In this document: positions 47,464-56,031 of the stretch, one piece after another | How the letters are laid out: every line of letters begins with the position of its first letter | Numbering within the stretch: position 1 is the stretch's first letter | NCBI RefSeq assembly: GCF_023336505.1 | Contig: NZ_JAMAST010000002.1 | Location: 186,001 to 250,000, forward strand | DNA: 64,000 bases | Direction: 5' to 3' | Source of the DNA: Sporolactobacillus mangiferae | Lineage (GTDB): Bacteria; Bacillota; Bacilli; Bacillales; Sporolactobacillaceae | Position numbers and translations under genes: made by a program | Notes under the pieces: generated by a model | Databases searched by the model: none | Told to the model about the DNA's origin: nothing | Seen by the model: the letters and a program-made list of their open reading frames with translations, nothing else

Positions 47464-48850
47464 GATACGCCTCCCCGTCAAACGGATCGTTGGTTTGCAG
47501 CGTTTCTTTTTCGTCCAGCGATGGTCCTTCTTTATATGTGCGGACAAACAGATAAATCATGACAACGGCTAAAATAGAATACATGCCGATAAACGCGATA
47601 ATTGAAAATAACAGCTCACCGGCCGTGACGTTTGGCGATACACTGGCAGCGGTCTGCATATAACCGAACACAGTCCACGGTTGGCGGCCTATTTCAGTCA
47701 TGAGCCATCCGGTTGTCGCGCCAATATAAGGAACAGCAATTGCCGCGACCATTAGACGAAGAAACCACTTGCTTTTCACTAATTTTTTTCTCCAGGCAAG
47801 AAGCGTCCCAACGATACCAAGCAGGCAGAGTACACCGCCCATGGCCGTCATCACGCGAAAGCTCCAGAATGTCGTCTTAACCGGCGGAATATAATTGCCC
47901 GCACCATATTTTTCCGTATACTCCTTTTGCAGCGTCTCAATACCTTTTACATTGCCGCTGAACGTTCCATAGGACAGGAAGTCAAGCAGATACGGGATTT
48001 TGATTTCATGATCGTTTTTATGATTCTTTGTATCAATGGAAGCGGCAACCGTCCAGGCAGCAGGGCTGCCACTATCTTTCCATAGTCCTTCACTGGCTGC
48101 CATTTTCATCGGTTGTGTCTGAACCAGATATTGTGCCTGAGCATGACCGAACAGCGCCAGAAGAACACCGGAAAACAAACCGATAATAATGGCAATCTTA
48201 AATGACTTGACATAAAACGCGACTTGCTTCTTCTTTAAAAGCGCGATGGCACTGATACCGGCGACGACAAAAGCACCGGTTGCAAATGATCCAAAAATCG
48301 TGTGCGGATATTCAACCCATAGTTGCGGATTCGCAAGCAGTGCCCAAAAATCATCCATTTCCGCTCTGCCATTGTTAATATGAAAACCTACCGGATGCTG
48401 CATAAAAGAATTCGCCGTCAGAATCCACAATGCGGATAAACTGGTCCCCGCAGTAACCAGCCAGATACATGCCAGGTGTGCCTTTTTGGATAAACGATCC
48501 CAGCCAAACAGCCAGATCCCGATAAAGGTCGATTCCATAAAAAAAGCAAGCAGTGCTTCAATCGCCAGCGGTGCACCAAAGACATCCCCCATGAAGCGTG
48601 AATACTCAGACCAGTTCATCCCAAACTGGAACTCCTGCAAAATACCGGTAACGACTCCGATTGCAAAGTTAATTAAAAAGAATTTCCCCCAAAATTGAGC
48701 CATTTTCTTGTAGATTTCATTGTTTTTCACAACATACATCGTCTCCATGATTGAAACAATCAGAACAAGACCGATGGACAGCGGCACAAAAAAGAAATGG
48801 AAAATAGTCGTTGCCGCATACTGAAACCTCGCTAAACTCAATACATCCAT
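47447..48850 (-). CDS. cydA: Cytochrome bd ubiquinol oxidase subunit I
   Basis: Binds hemes b558, b595 and d and oxidises quinol. The 467-residue product begins MDVLSLARFQYAATTIFHFF with the heme-ligand histidine region, and contains the conserved TEIGRQPWTVFGYMQT near the C-terminus. The quinol loop is the short Gram-positive type. ATG 48850 follows AGGAGAGCAT; B. subtilis CydA is 468 residues. First gene of the operon. A palindrome resembling an FNR/CRP site lies about 100 bp upstream. Confidence 0.97.
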   Translation of the reverse strand: MDVLSLARFQYAATTIFHFFFVPLSIGLVLIVSIMETMYVVKNNEIYKKMAQFWGKFFLINFAIGVVTGILQEFQFGMNWSEYSRFMGDVFGAPLAIEALLAFFMESTFIGIWLFGWDRLSKKAHLACIWLVTAGTSLSALWILTANSFMQHPVGFHINNGRAEMDDFWALLANPQLWVEYPHTIFGSFATGAFVVAGISAIALLKKKQVAFYVKSFKIAIIIGLFSGVLLALFGHAQAQYLVQTQPMKMAASEGLWKDSGSPAAWTVAASIDTKNHKNDHEIKIPYLLDFLSYGTFSGNVKGIETLQKEYTEKYGAGNYIPPVKTTFWSFRVMTAMGGVLCLLGIVGTLLAWRKKLVKSKWFLRLMVAAIAVPYIGATTGWLMTEIGRQPWTVFGYMQTAASVSPNVTAGELLFSIIAFIGMYSILAVVMIYLFVRTYKEGPSLDEKETLQTNDPFDGEAYHVVTE

Positions 48851-48951
48851 ATGCTCTCCTCTTTTCAAATTGATGACTTGCCCTTGCCGTCACCTGTCTC
48901 TGTAAATAATGTATGAATGGCTAACCCGACTCGGTTTATCGGGTTTAAAAG

Positions 48952-48967
48952 TGTAACAGATGTCACA
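48952..48967. promoter_or_regulatory. FNR/CRP-like palindrome upstream of cydA
   Basis: TGTAACAGATGTCACA matches TGTGA-N6-TCACA with one mismatch and lies 102 bp before the cydA start. A nearby inverted repeat AACCCGA/TCGGGTT (48923-48946) sits in the likely leader. Oxygen or redox control of cyd is expected; the regulator is not identifiable from this alone. Confidence 0.4.
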
Positions 48968-49099
48968 TTCCAATTAATACTTTACAACTTCCACGCCTGA
49001 TCTAACCGATATGTAAGTGACGATTCTGTGAACAAAAAGAACGAATTTTTTTTGACAATGTGATATAATTCATGGAATTCAATTCGCTAAATGGCTTGC

Positions 49100-49417
49100 A
49101 TAAATTTATTTTCACAGGATGCGGTGATTTTCGCATTTAAAAGCAGGGCATATGCGCATCGAACAAGAGTTCCTGTACCAGCCTTCTTCAATCATGCAGC
49201 GCTGATTTATGTCTTTTTGGAGCATCGCCGCTTTGGCCGCTCGTTTGCCGCGGACATTCCAGGAACCTCTTCAGACAATCTGGAATCTGCGAGTTCTCGC
49301 TGACACCTGATCAACAGGAACGCTCCGCAGGCGCCAGCACACCTCCGCTTTGATTCTCGGCAGGACACTGGTTTATTAGTTTTCATATGGGTCAAAATCA
49401 TATCTTTCTTTACTTGT
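49100..49417 (+). repeat. Dispersed GC-rich intergenic repeat, copy C
   Basis: Contains TTTTCACAGGATGCGGTG (one remnant 43-bp unit), CGTTTGCCGCGGAC, GATCAACAGGAACGCTCCGC, TTTGATTCTCGGCAGGACAC and GGGTCAAAATCATATCTTTC in the same order as copy A. The 5' half is more diverged than in copy B. It lies between cydA and tnrA with no gene inside. Confidence 0.85.
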
Positions 49418-49510
49418 TAGAAAACCTGGCTTTGCCAGGCCTCTGGCGAAGGCAAAGAAGCCGTCGCACTTATAATATAAGCCGCTGAATTTTAAATTTT
49501 CTTATAGTAT
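49418..49510 (+). repeat. Family 2 repeat, copy 2
   Basis: TTAGAAAACCTGGCTTTGCC, GCCGTCGCACTTATAATATA, GCCGCTGAATTTTAAA and CTTATAGTAT as in copy 1, here following the GC-rich repeat rather than preceding it. Confidence 0.8.
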
Positions 49511-49517
49511 AAGAAAA

Positions 49518-49535
49518 GACCGGCACCTGCCGGTC
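49518..49535 (-). terminator. Terminator after tnrA
   Basis: GACCGGCA, loop CC, TGCCGGTC, with TTTTCTTA following on the minus strand. Confidence 0.85.
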
Positions 49536-49538
49536 ACG

Positions 49539-49871
49539 TTAGTCCCTTTTATTAAAATACGCATTGAGCTGCCCTCTTATCATGTGCTCTCTAAGCTTAT
49601 TGTCGTAACGTTTGCGCTCTTTTTTCTGCATTTCTTTTCGCAATTCAGAAGTCTGCATACCGTCTTCCATCTTATTTGCGATATCCATAAGCGTTTCAAC
49701 ATCTGAGAAAGAGTATTTTCTGTTTCCCCGTTCGGTCCGTTCTGGAAAAATCAGTTTTCTCTTTTCATAGTATCGAATCTGCCGCTCGCTTAATCCAGTC
49801 AATTCACATACTGTTCCGATTGTAATGACCTTTTTATATAAATATGCATCTTTTTGCGAATGTGTTGCCAC
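49539..49871 (-). CDS. tnrA: MerR-family nitrogen regulator TnrA
   Basis: Global nitrogen transcription factor active when nitrogen is limiting and inhibited by feedback-inhibited glutamine synthetase. The 110-residue product, the same length as B. subtilis TnrA, has the MerR winged helix [20 protein letters not shown] and [20 protein letters not shown], and the C-terminal [10 protein letters not shown] that in TnrA contacts glutamine synthetase. GTG start at 49871 after GAGGGGG. No glnA is adjacent, which favours TnrA over GlnR. Two TnrA-type boxes lie upstream. Confidence 0.92.
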   Translation of the reverse strand: MATHSQKDAYLYKKVITIGTVCELTGLSERQIRYYEKRKLIFPERTERGNRKYSFSDVETLMDIANKMEDGMQTSELRKEMQKKERKRYDNKLREHMIRGQLNAYFNKRD

Positions 49872-49924
49872 TCCCAGTTCCCCCTCTCTTCACAGCCAAA
49901 TTTAAATTTTCGCTCAAAATCAAT

Positions 49925-49941
49925 TGTAAGATAATATTACA
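49925..49941. promoter_or_regulatory. TnrA/GlnR box 1
   Basis: TGTAAGATAATATTACA is a perfect match to the consensus TGTNANAWWWTMTNACA. Centred about 62 bp upstream of the tnrA start and 129 bp upstream of fbpA. Autoregulation of tnrA is known in B. subtilis. Confidence 0.9.
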
Positions 49942-49968
49942 TTAATAATTGAGCTGATTCAATCTGTA

Positions 49969-49985
49969 TGTCAGAAACTTTAACA
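49969..49985. promoter_or_regulatory. TnrA/GlnR box 2
   Basis: TGTCAGAAACTTTAACA keeps the TGTNA-N7-TNACA frame with two mismatches in the middle. Its centre is 44 bp from box 1, about four helical turns, so cooperative binding is possible. Confidence 0.7.
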
Positions 49986-50061
49986 AAATACCCGTTTTAA
50001 TTTTATTCATCAGCTAAAATATAACTATAAAAATTTATTTTATAATCAAGGAGTATGTGAA

Positions 50062-50220
50062 ATGCCTGATACGCTCAAAACAGAGGATGAACAGAAAAAG
50101 GATGCATTGATTAGCGTGCTTCTGGAACATGGTGTCTTCAAGTCAGAGAACCATCAGCTCTATGAATTGACGCTAAATGAACTTGAAGATGTCTGTCGCC
50201 ACTATCTTCAAACCGATTGA
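50062..50220 (+). CDS. fbpA: FbpA-family small protein
   Basis: A 52-residue protein whose second half, HQLYELTLNELEDVCRHYL, preceded by KKDALISVLLEHGVFK, matches the Fur-regulated basic protein FbpA family, thought to act with the FsrA small RNA in iron sparing. ATG 50062 after AAGGAGTATGTGAA. It is acidic at its N-terminus rather than basic. Divergent from tnrA with two TnrA boxes between. I see no clear Fur box, so nitrogen rather than iron control is possible. Confidence 0.8.
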   Translation: MPDTLKTEDEQKKDALISVLLEHGVFKSENHQLYELTLNELEDVCRHYLQTD

Positions 50221-50328
50221 AAGGATCAGGAAACCGGACACTCAGTCGTTAATTTTCAATCAGAGAACGCCCGCCCAAAGAAAAAACCACCCGAAGTAAC
50301 AAACTTTCGAGCGGCGTGCAATCCCTTT

Positions 50329-50898
50329 TCACAGTACCGGCCATTCCAACGATCCTTCCAGGAGAAAATGGAGCATCCATGGCCACGGACCGTATCCTGC
50401 TCTGGTGTTGATATGTCCCTGTTCAGGAAAAATAAAACATGGAATACGATAGGCAAAATACTGCTTCATCTCATCCCGAGGAAGAAACGGATCGTTGCTC
50501 GATAGAATGAGCATCGATTGCTTTGCGATTCGCTTTATCGATGTTTTATCTTCCGGGAGTGGAAAGAAGTTTTGAATTTCTGGTTTTTTTACATGTTCAG
50601 AAGGCGGACAAACCATGATCAGCTGTTCTACGGTCCTGACGTTTTTCCTCGCCGCATAATGGAGCCATAAAATACAACCCAGACTATGTGTAATCACCGT
50701 CAGCGGTTGATCCGCCGGAATCGCCCGCAATTCCTGATCGAGCACTGCAAGCCACGTCTCCTTAACCGGATGATCCCATTGCGGAAATTGAGGGAACCAT
50801 ACTCTCCTGCCCTCATTTTTCAGTGAATGAACCAGCCATTCCTGCCAATGCCCGTCCGTACTTCCACCGAGACCGTGAAGCACAAGGAAACCTGTCAT
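50329..50898 (-). CDS. RBBP9/YdeN-type alpha/beta hydrolase
   Basis: Cytosolic serine hydrolase of unknown substrate. The 189-residue product has VLHGLGGSTDGHWQEWL, the nucleophile elbow THSLGC (Ser), FPQFPQWDHP, SSNDPF with the catalytic Asp, and EQGHINTRAGYGPWPW with the catalytic His. All triad residues are present. Start at the second of two adjacent ATGs (50898) for spacing to GAGGTG. Convergent with fbpA. Confidence 0.88.
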   Translation of the reverse strand: MTGFLVLHGLGGSTDGHWQEWLVHSLKNEGRRVWFPQFPQWDHPVKETWLAVLDQELRAIPADQPLTVITHSLGCILWLHYAARKNVRTVEQLIMVCPPSEHVKKPEIQNFFPLPEDKTSIKRIAKQSMLILSSNDPFLPRDEMKQYFAYRIPCFIFPEQGHINTRAGYGPWPWMLHFLLEGSLEWPVL

Positions 50899-51008
50899 CA
50901 TCAGCACCTCATCAGTAATCCTGCATTTTTCGTTCGTTTAATCCGGCCTATCCGGATAATGCATTTATTATACCATCAAAATAAGCGGATCCAAGAGATC
51001 GGATCCAC

Positions 51009-51614
51009 TTATTTTCCACTCGATTGTGCGACTCGCTTTTCTTCCGCGTCACGAACGCGATGCGCGAGTCTGCTTGATGCGTCTGCCGCAATACTGGCAA
51101 TCAAATCATCAAGAAATGTATTGACCTTGCCTTCTTTCTCCAAATCAAGCCGTCCGATGATTTTCGGTTTGACTTTATCCAGGTAGCCAAAAGTCGTCGC
51201 CGCGATGCTGCCGAAGCTTGACACCGCCCCTAATGCAATGGTCTCATCAACCCCGAATAAGCCTTCATCCTGATCAACCAGTGACTGAAGCGGTTCAGAA
51301 AGCATGTTCTTCTCAGCAAGACGATCCAGTTCGATCCCTACAAGGATCGCATGCTGCAGTTCTCTTTTCGCGAGGACCCCACGGACGTTCTCTTCACAAA
51401 TTTCCATAGTCAGTCCCGACATAAATGGCTTCTGCAAATCAAATACGATCTCAGCAATATCTTCGATTTTCACACCTCGTTCAGACAAAGCTGTTTCAGC
51501 CGCCGTTTTCACGGCCCGAGAAGTGACTCTTTTTTTATTTGCCGAATAAAAAGTAGCATCCTCCGGAAGTGCGGGTGCGTAGGTTGCGCGTTTTGAAAAT
51601 GGTTGCTCACTCAT
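51009..51614 (-). CDS. pgpA: Phosphatidylglycerophosphatase A-like protein (YutG)
   Basis: Family of phosphatidylglycerophosphate phosphatases. The 201-residue product has EIVFDLQKPFMSGLT, GVDETIALGAVSSFGSIAATTFGYLDK and the metal-binding FLDDLIASIAADASSR, matching the low-temperature-requirement C/PgpA-like YutG family. Unlike enterobacterial PgpA it is soluble. Start ATG 51614 behind AAAGGAGAC. B. subtilis YutG is shorter (about 168), the extra being N-terminal. Confidence 0.85.
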   Translation of the reverse strand: MSEQPFSKRATYAPALPEDATFYSANKKRVTSRAVKTAAETALSERGVKIEDIAEIVFDLQKPFMSGLTMEICEENVRGVLAKRELQHAILVGIELDRLAEKNMLSEPLQSLVDQDEGLFGVDETIALGAVSSFGSIAATTFGYLDKVKPKIIGRLDLEKEGKVNTFLDDLIASIAADASSRLAHRVRDAEEKRVAQSSGK

Positions 51615-51987
51615 TGATCATGTCTCCTTTCAATACCGCATACCACAAAGCAATGATGGTTCAAAATCTTTCTGACAAAAGCAGTAACTGTTCAGCCACC
51701 GTATTCGCCGTTCAGACAAAGCCGTCAATCTGCCCGCTTTCATTTTATGCAAGCTTAAGAAAAAAATGACGAAACTTTGAAAATAAATATGCCGGCTGCC
51801 AAAAAAGGATCTGGTTAAAAAGCAGAGCCCATTCAGCAGAGGGCTGCATCGCTATCATAGCTCAAGTGCCCACCCCCAGGCAAGCGGAAACGCGCCGATC
51901 ATCATGTGAATAAAACGCAGGCCAGTCTCCTAAACTAAACACGTGCTTTTATGACAGCAAATGAACGGATGAAAGGGAGATATACCT
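51615..51987. other. Intergenic stretch without a supported gene
   Basis: 373 bp between divergent genes. A short hairpin AGCCC...GGGCT lies near 51825-51845. A 66-codon frame here has no ribosome site or protein-like composition. The promoters of pgpA and the DUF421 gene are presumably here. Confidence 0.5.
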
Positions 51988-52674
51988 ATGCACGAACTGC
52001 TCTCCATTGGCATTGAATTAAGTATCGGTTTATTTGCCTTGCTTTTGCTGACCAAAGTGATGGGCAGAGAATCGCTGTCTGAATCTACACCGTTCGACTT
52101 TATATCGATGATTGTTGTCGGCGATTTTGTCAGCGACGCAATCTATGATCCGGAAACTCATATTTTTAAAGTTATTTTCGCTATTCTGTTTTGGGGGATG
52201 CTGATCTATATCATTGATCTGATCACACTAAAGGTTCATCAATCGCGGAGCTTCTTTGAAAGCCAGCCCGCTCTGGTGATTAATAAAGGGCAAATCGACC
52301 GAAATATTTTGAAAAAAAATCGTGTCGACATGAACCATCTGCAAATGCTTCTTCGTGACCGAGGTATTTTTTCTTTCCGCGAAATTGAGTATGCCGTTCT
52401 GGAACCAAACGGAAAAGTGTCCGTCATTCGTAAATCGGAATATGAACAGACACAGCGCAAAGACTTGAATCTTTCAACGCCAACCCTCTCTTTTCCGGTG
52501 ACCTTAATTAGTGACGGCATAATCCTCAAGAAAAATTTACAAGCTGTGCGGAAAACTGAGCCATGGCTGCTTGATGAATTAAAAAAGCACGCCATCGATG
52601 ATCCAAAACATATCATGATTGCAGAGTGGCGGGATGAAGATGGGCTGTTTATTCAAAAAAAGAGTTCGTCATGA
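51988..52674 (+). CDS. DUF421 (YetF/YdfS-like) membrane protein
   Basis: A 228-residue protein with three N-terminal membrane helices and a C-terminal cytoplasmic domain. Hallmarks are LTKVMGRESLSESTPFDFIS (compare GKR-x-x-x-ELTPFDF), ALVINKGQIDRNIL and LLRDRGIFSFREIEYAVLEPNGKVSV. Proteins of this family are often found in several copies in spore formers and some contribute to the spore membrane. ATG 51988 after AAAGGGAGAT. Function here unknown. Confidence 0.9.
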   Translation: MHELLSIGIELSIGLFALLLLTKVMGRESLSESTPFDFISMIVVGDFVSDAIYDPETHIFKVIFAILFWGMLIYIIDLITLKVHQSRSFFESQPALVINKGQIDRNILKKNRVDMNHLQMLLRDRGIFSFREIEYAVLEPNGKVSVIRKSEYEQTQRKDLNLSTPTLSFPVTLISDGIILKKNLQAVRKTEPWLLDELKKHAIDDPKHIMIAEWRDEDGLFIQKKSSS

Positions 52675-52916
52675 CCTTTAATCATGCTGTTAAGCTGCAC
52701 TGATAATGTGTCGGTTCATTTTTACCGGTTAAACAGAACACTCGTTTTTTACTCGAATAGCCCCAACTACCGAAAAGACCACATTGCTGCAACCCTTAAG
52801 CATCTAGCGTCATCCTTTGTCATCTAAAAACAAAAAAGATGCCCTCCGCCAATTTCTTGGAAAGAGAACACCTATACCGCCATAAAAAGGATCAACAGCC
52901 AAGTGTTTACCCTTTT
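52675..52916. other. Intergenic stretch, nothing supported
   Basis: About 240 bp between convergent genes. No clear strong hairpin, ribosome site or gene recognised. Confidence 0.4.
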
Positions 52917-53693
52917 TCAGATACTGATAATATTGAATCCGGCATCAACGTGAATGGTCTCACCAGTGATGTTACGCGAAAGATCGCTGAATAAGAAAAG
53001 TGCGGTGTTTCCGACATCTTCGGGACTGATCGAGCGACGAAGCGGTGCCTTTTCTTCAATGACTTTCAGTACACCGTTGAAATCAGAAATACCTTTCGCT
53101 GACAGCGTACGAATCGGACCCGCTGAAATGCCATTAACACGAATATTGTCTTTTCCCAGATCGTTCGCTAAATATTTCACACTTGCATCCAGGCTGGCCT
53201 TGGCAACGCCCATGACATTATAATTTCTGACGACACGTTCACCGCCAAGATAGGTCATAGTCACCACACTGCCGCCCTCCGTCATTAACTTTTTGGCTTC
53301 TTTCAATACTGCGGTCAGCGAATAGGCGCTGACATTTTGCGCCAGCAGGAAACCGTCACGCGTTGTATTCATGTAATCGCCGTCAAGTTCTTCTTTTCTG
53401 GCGAAAGCAATGCAATGTGCCAGGCCGTGAATGACACCGGCATCTTCTTTAATTTTTACAAAAGTATCTTTAATTTCTTCATCAACTGTAACATCGCAGG
53501 GATAGAAAAGACTGTCCTTCCCTTCAAGTGTTGCTGCAAGCTTTTCTACAGGTTCACGAAAACGTTCATTGTTGTATGTGAAGATTAACCGGGCGCCGGC
53601 ACGGTCCAGAGCCTGAGCAATCCCCCAGGCAATACTTCTTTTATTGGCAACGCCCATCACCACATAGGTGCGTCCCTTAAGTGTTAAGTCCAT
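52917..53693 (-). CDS. fabI: Enoyl-[acyl-carrier-protein] reductase [NADH] FabI
   Basis: Last step of each fatty-acid elongation cycle. The 258-residue SDR-fold product has the atypical nucleotide loop GVANKRSIAWGIAQAL, the catalytic Tyr/Lys in NYNVMGVAKASLD (Y-x6-K), GPIRTLSAKGI and the C-terminal GETIHVDAGFNI. Length equals B. subtilis FabI. Stands alone; ATG 53693 behind GAGGATAAAAAAT. Confidence 0.97.
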   Translation of the reverse strand: MDLTLKGRTYVVMGVANKRSIAWGIAQALDRAGARLIFTYNNERFREPVEKLAATLEGKDSLFYPCDVTVDEEIKDTFVKIKEDAGVIHGLAHCIAFARKEELDGDYMNTTRDGFLLAQNVSAYSLTAVLKEAKKLMTEGGSVVTMTYLGGERVVRNYNVMGVAKASLDASVKYLANDLGKDNIRVNGISAGPIRTLSAKGISDFNGVLKVIEEKAPLRRSISPEDVGNTALFLFSDLSRNITGETIHVDAGFNIISI

Positions 53694-53977
53694 ATTTTTT
53701 ATCCTCCTCGTACGTCAATCCAGAAATCATTATATCATGAAAGCGCATCTGCGTCCTTTTTCTCATCATGACCATCGTATTTTTGAACGCGGCACATAAA
53801 TGAAAGACTTTGTCGAATAATTTATCTGGTCTATTGAAACAGTCAACAACGCGCCCGTTTTAATCCGCCCTTCTTGTTTCTTTTTTCTATACTTTACGCT
53901 ATCATGATTAAGTACAGCAGGGCACTGCGCTTATTGACGACGATTGCAATTTTTAACGAAAGAAGAAGGACAGACAC

Positions 53978-55144
53978 ATGTTCAATAGAGACTCACTGGC
54001 AAAAATAGATTATACGTTATTTTTTATTATCTTCCTGCTCGCCTGCATCAGCTATATCTCCATCTCAATGGCCCCGCTGAAATCGGGGGCTCCCGCAGTC
54101 AGTCTTGCCCACCGCCAGATTGTATGGTACGTGGTCAGCACTGTGCTCGCAATAGGGGTCATGCTCTTTGATTATGACCGCCTGAAGCGAATGCATTGGA
54201 TCTTTTACGGAATCGGCATGTTTCTGCTTAGTGGCCTGACACTGGCACAAATTGGTCTGCCTGTTCCTCTCGTTGACCAGTCGCACGGAGCAACCAGCTG
54301 GTATATGCTGCCGGGTGTAGGCCAGTTGCAGCCATCCGAATTTATGAAAATTTTCATGATCATTTCCATTGCAACAACCATTGACAGGCATAATGAAATA
54401 TATCCAATTCGTGAACTGCGGGAAGACATGATTCTGCTCGGAAAAATTGCGCTTGTTTCTTTCCCGCCGTTCCTGCTTGTATTTGCTCAGCCCGATCTCG
54501 GCACGGCTCTGGTCATGTTCAGTATTATTCTCTCGATGACCCTGGTCAGCGGCATCAACTGGAAACTGGTCGCCGGCATTCTTTCAACCATTGTGTGCGG
54601 CCTTGCTTTCTTTACCGTCAGCTGGTTTCATTTTCCTGAGATCATTAATCTTTTTCTGAAGTCACACCAGAAGGATCGTTTTTTGGCATGGCAGAACCCC
54701 GAACGCTATTCGTCCGATGTCGGTTATCAGTTAATCCAGTCGATAAACTCAATTGGGTCCGGCGAATTCTTTAATCACGGCTTCAATTCGGCAATCACGC
54801 TGCCAGAGTCATATAATGATTTTATTTTTGCTGTCATAGGGGGCAGCTTCGGTTTCGTCGGGGCAGTAACGGTCGTTCTGCTCTTCTTCCTGCTGATCTC
54901 GCGTATCGTCAAGGCAGCAACAGAAACTCATGATCCGTTCGGAAGCTATATCTGTACTGGTATCGTTGGCATGATTATGTTTCAGGTTTTTGAAAATATC
55001 GGCATGACTATCCAGGTTATGCCGGTCACCGGAATTACCCTGCCGTTTCTCAGTTACGGCGGCAGTTCACTGCTTGCCAGCATGATCTGTGTCGGGCTTG
55101 TTCAAAGTGTACGGATTCAGACTCAAAAGTTTATGTTCTCTTAA
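53978..55144 (+). CDS. rodA: SEDS peptidoglycan polymerase, RodA-like
   Basis: Membrane glycosyltransferase polymerising lipid II for cell elongation, working with a class B PBP. The 388-residue product has about ten membrane helices, the SEDS catalytic region FAQPDLGTALVMFSI (catalytic Asp), LQPSEFMKI and the C-terminal GITLPFLSYGGSSLL. Length and the insertion around LAWQNPERYSSDVGYQL fit RodA more than FtsW or SpoVE. ATG 53978 after GAAGAAGGACAG. No PBP partner nearby. Confidence 0.9.
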   Translation: MFNRDSLAKIDYTLFFIIFLLACISYISISMAPLKSGAPAVSLAHRQIVWYVVSTVLAIGVMLFDYDRLKRMHWIFYGIGMFLLSGLTLAQIGLPVPLVDQSHGATSWYMLPGVGQLQPSEFMKIFMIISIATTIDRHNEIYPIRELREDMILLGKIALVSFPPFLLVFAQPDLGTALVMFSIILSMTLVSGINWKLVAGILSTIVCGLAFFTVSWFHFPEIINLFLKSHQKDRFLAWQNPERYSSDVGYQLIQSINSIGSGEFFNHGFNSAITLPESYNDFIFAVIGGSFGFVGAVTVVLLFFLLISRIVKAATETHDPFGSYICTGIVGMIMFQVFENIGMTIQVMPVTGITLPFLSYGGSSLLASMICVGLVQSVRIQTQKFMFS

Positions 55145-55172
55145 AGAGCCCCATTAAGGGGGTATTTGTTTT
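55145..55172 (+). terminator. Short hairpin after rodA
   Basis: AGCCCC and GGGGGT around ATTAA, followed by TTTGTTTTTC. Confidence 0.55.
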
Positions 55173-55290
55173 TCTAACGCCATTATGAAAAGCCATCAGG
55201 AATCATTAAGCCTTTATCCATTAATTTCTTCGTAATTATGCCCCTCACTTTGGGAAAAATAATGATGATTAAATTCAAGGAATGATCGAA

Positions 55291-56031
55291 ATGTTTGACA
55301 TCATTGGCGATGTTCATGGCTGTTTTAATGAATTCAAACAGTTGACGAAAAAACTGGGTTATCAGTGGAGCGGTGAATTGCCTGTGCATCCAGAAAGAAG
55401 AAAAATTGTGTTTATCGGCGATATTACAGACCGTGGTCCGCTTTCTGTGTCCATGATTCAAATCGTCGTTACTCTTGTTGAGCAACATCTTGCTTTGTAT
55501 GTCCCCGGCAATCACTGTAATAAATTATACCGGTTTCTAATTGGACGAAATGTCCAAATGATGCACGGGCTAGAAACAACGATACACGAATTAGAACAGC
55601 TGCCTGATCGCGAACGGTCACACATTTCAGAACAGTTTATCTCTCTTTATCAAAAATCGCCGCTGATCCTTTATCTGGATCAGCAGCGTCTGGTTGTCTG
55701 TCATGCCGGGATTAAGGAACAGGATCTGTTTAAACCAATCACACGCAAAATCAAAACCTTCGTGCTATACGGTGACATCACCGGAAAAAAAGATGCGCAT
55801 GGTCTCCCTGAACGTCGGGACTGGGCAAAACACTACCATGGAAGACCTTTTATTGTGTACGGTCACACGCCGGTGAACAAACCGAGATGGATAAACAACA
55901 CACTTAATTTGGACACGGGCTGCGTATTCGGCGGCAGTCTGACTGCACTCCGCTATCCTGAAATGGAAAGCGTATCCGTTCCCTCCTCCATGCCGAAAAT
56001 GCCCGAGCATTTCAGATCGTTTCCAGATTAA
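55291..56031 (+). CDS. prpE: Bis(5'-nucleosyl)-tetraphosphatase PrpE
   Basis: Metallophosphoesterase hydrolysing Ap4A; in B. subtilis it also affects spore germination. The 246-residue product has [50 protein letters not shown] and [11 protein letters not shown]. Note GNHC where most PPP enzymes have GNHE or GNHD, as I recall for PrpE. Start at ATG 55291, 8 bases past AAGGA; an ATG three codons earlier is too close. The 3' end overlaps the convergent yjbO by 20 bp. Gene order prpE-yjbO-nadK-relQ is as in B. subtilis. Confidence 0.93.
   Translation: MFDIIGDVHGCFNEFKQLTKKLGYQWSGELPVHPERRKIVFIGDITDRGPLSVSMIQIVVTLVEQHLALYVPGNHCNKLYRFLIGRNVQMMHGLETTIHELEQLPDRERSHISEQFISLYQKSPLILYLDQQRLVVCHAGIKEQDLFKPITRKIKTFVLYGDITGKKDAHGLPERRDWAKHYHGRPFIVYGHTPVNKPRWINNTLNLDTGCVFGGSLTALRYPEMESVSVPSSMPKMPEHFRSFPD

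Noticed and set aside
51569-51769. 66-codon frame between pgpA and the DUF421 gene
   Set aside because: No ribosome site, overlaps the pgpA start on the other strand, and no recognisable protein features.
55183-55515. 110-codon minus-strand frame opposite prpE
   Set aside because: Antisense shadow of prpE.
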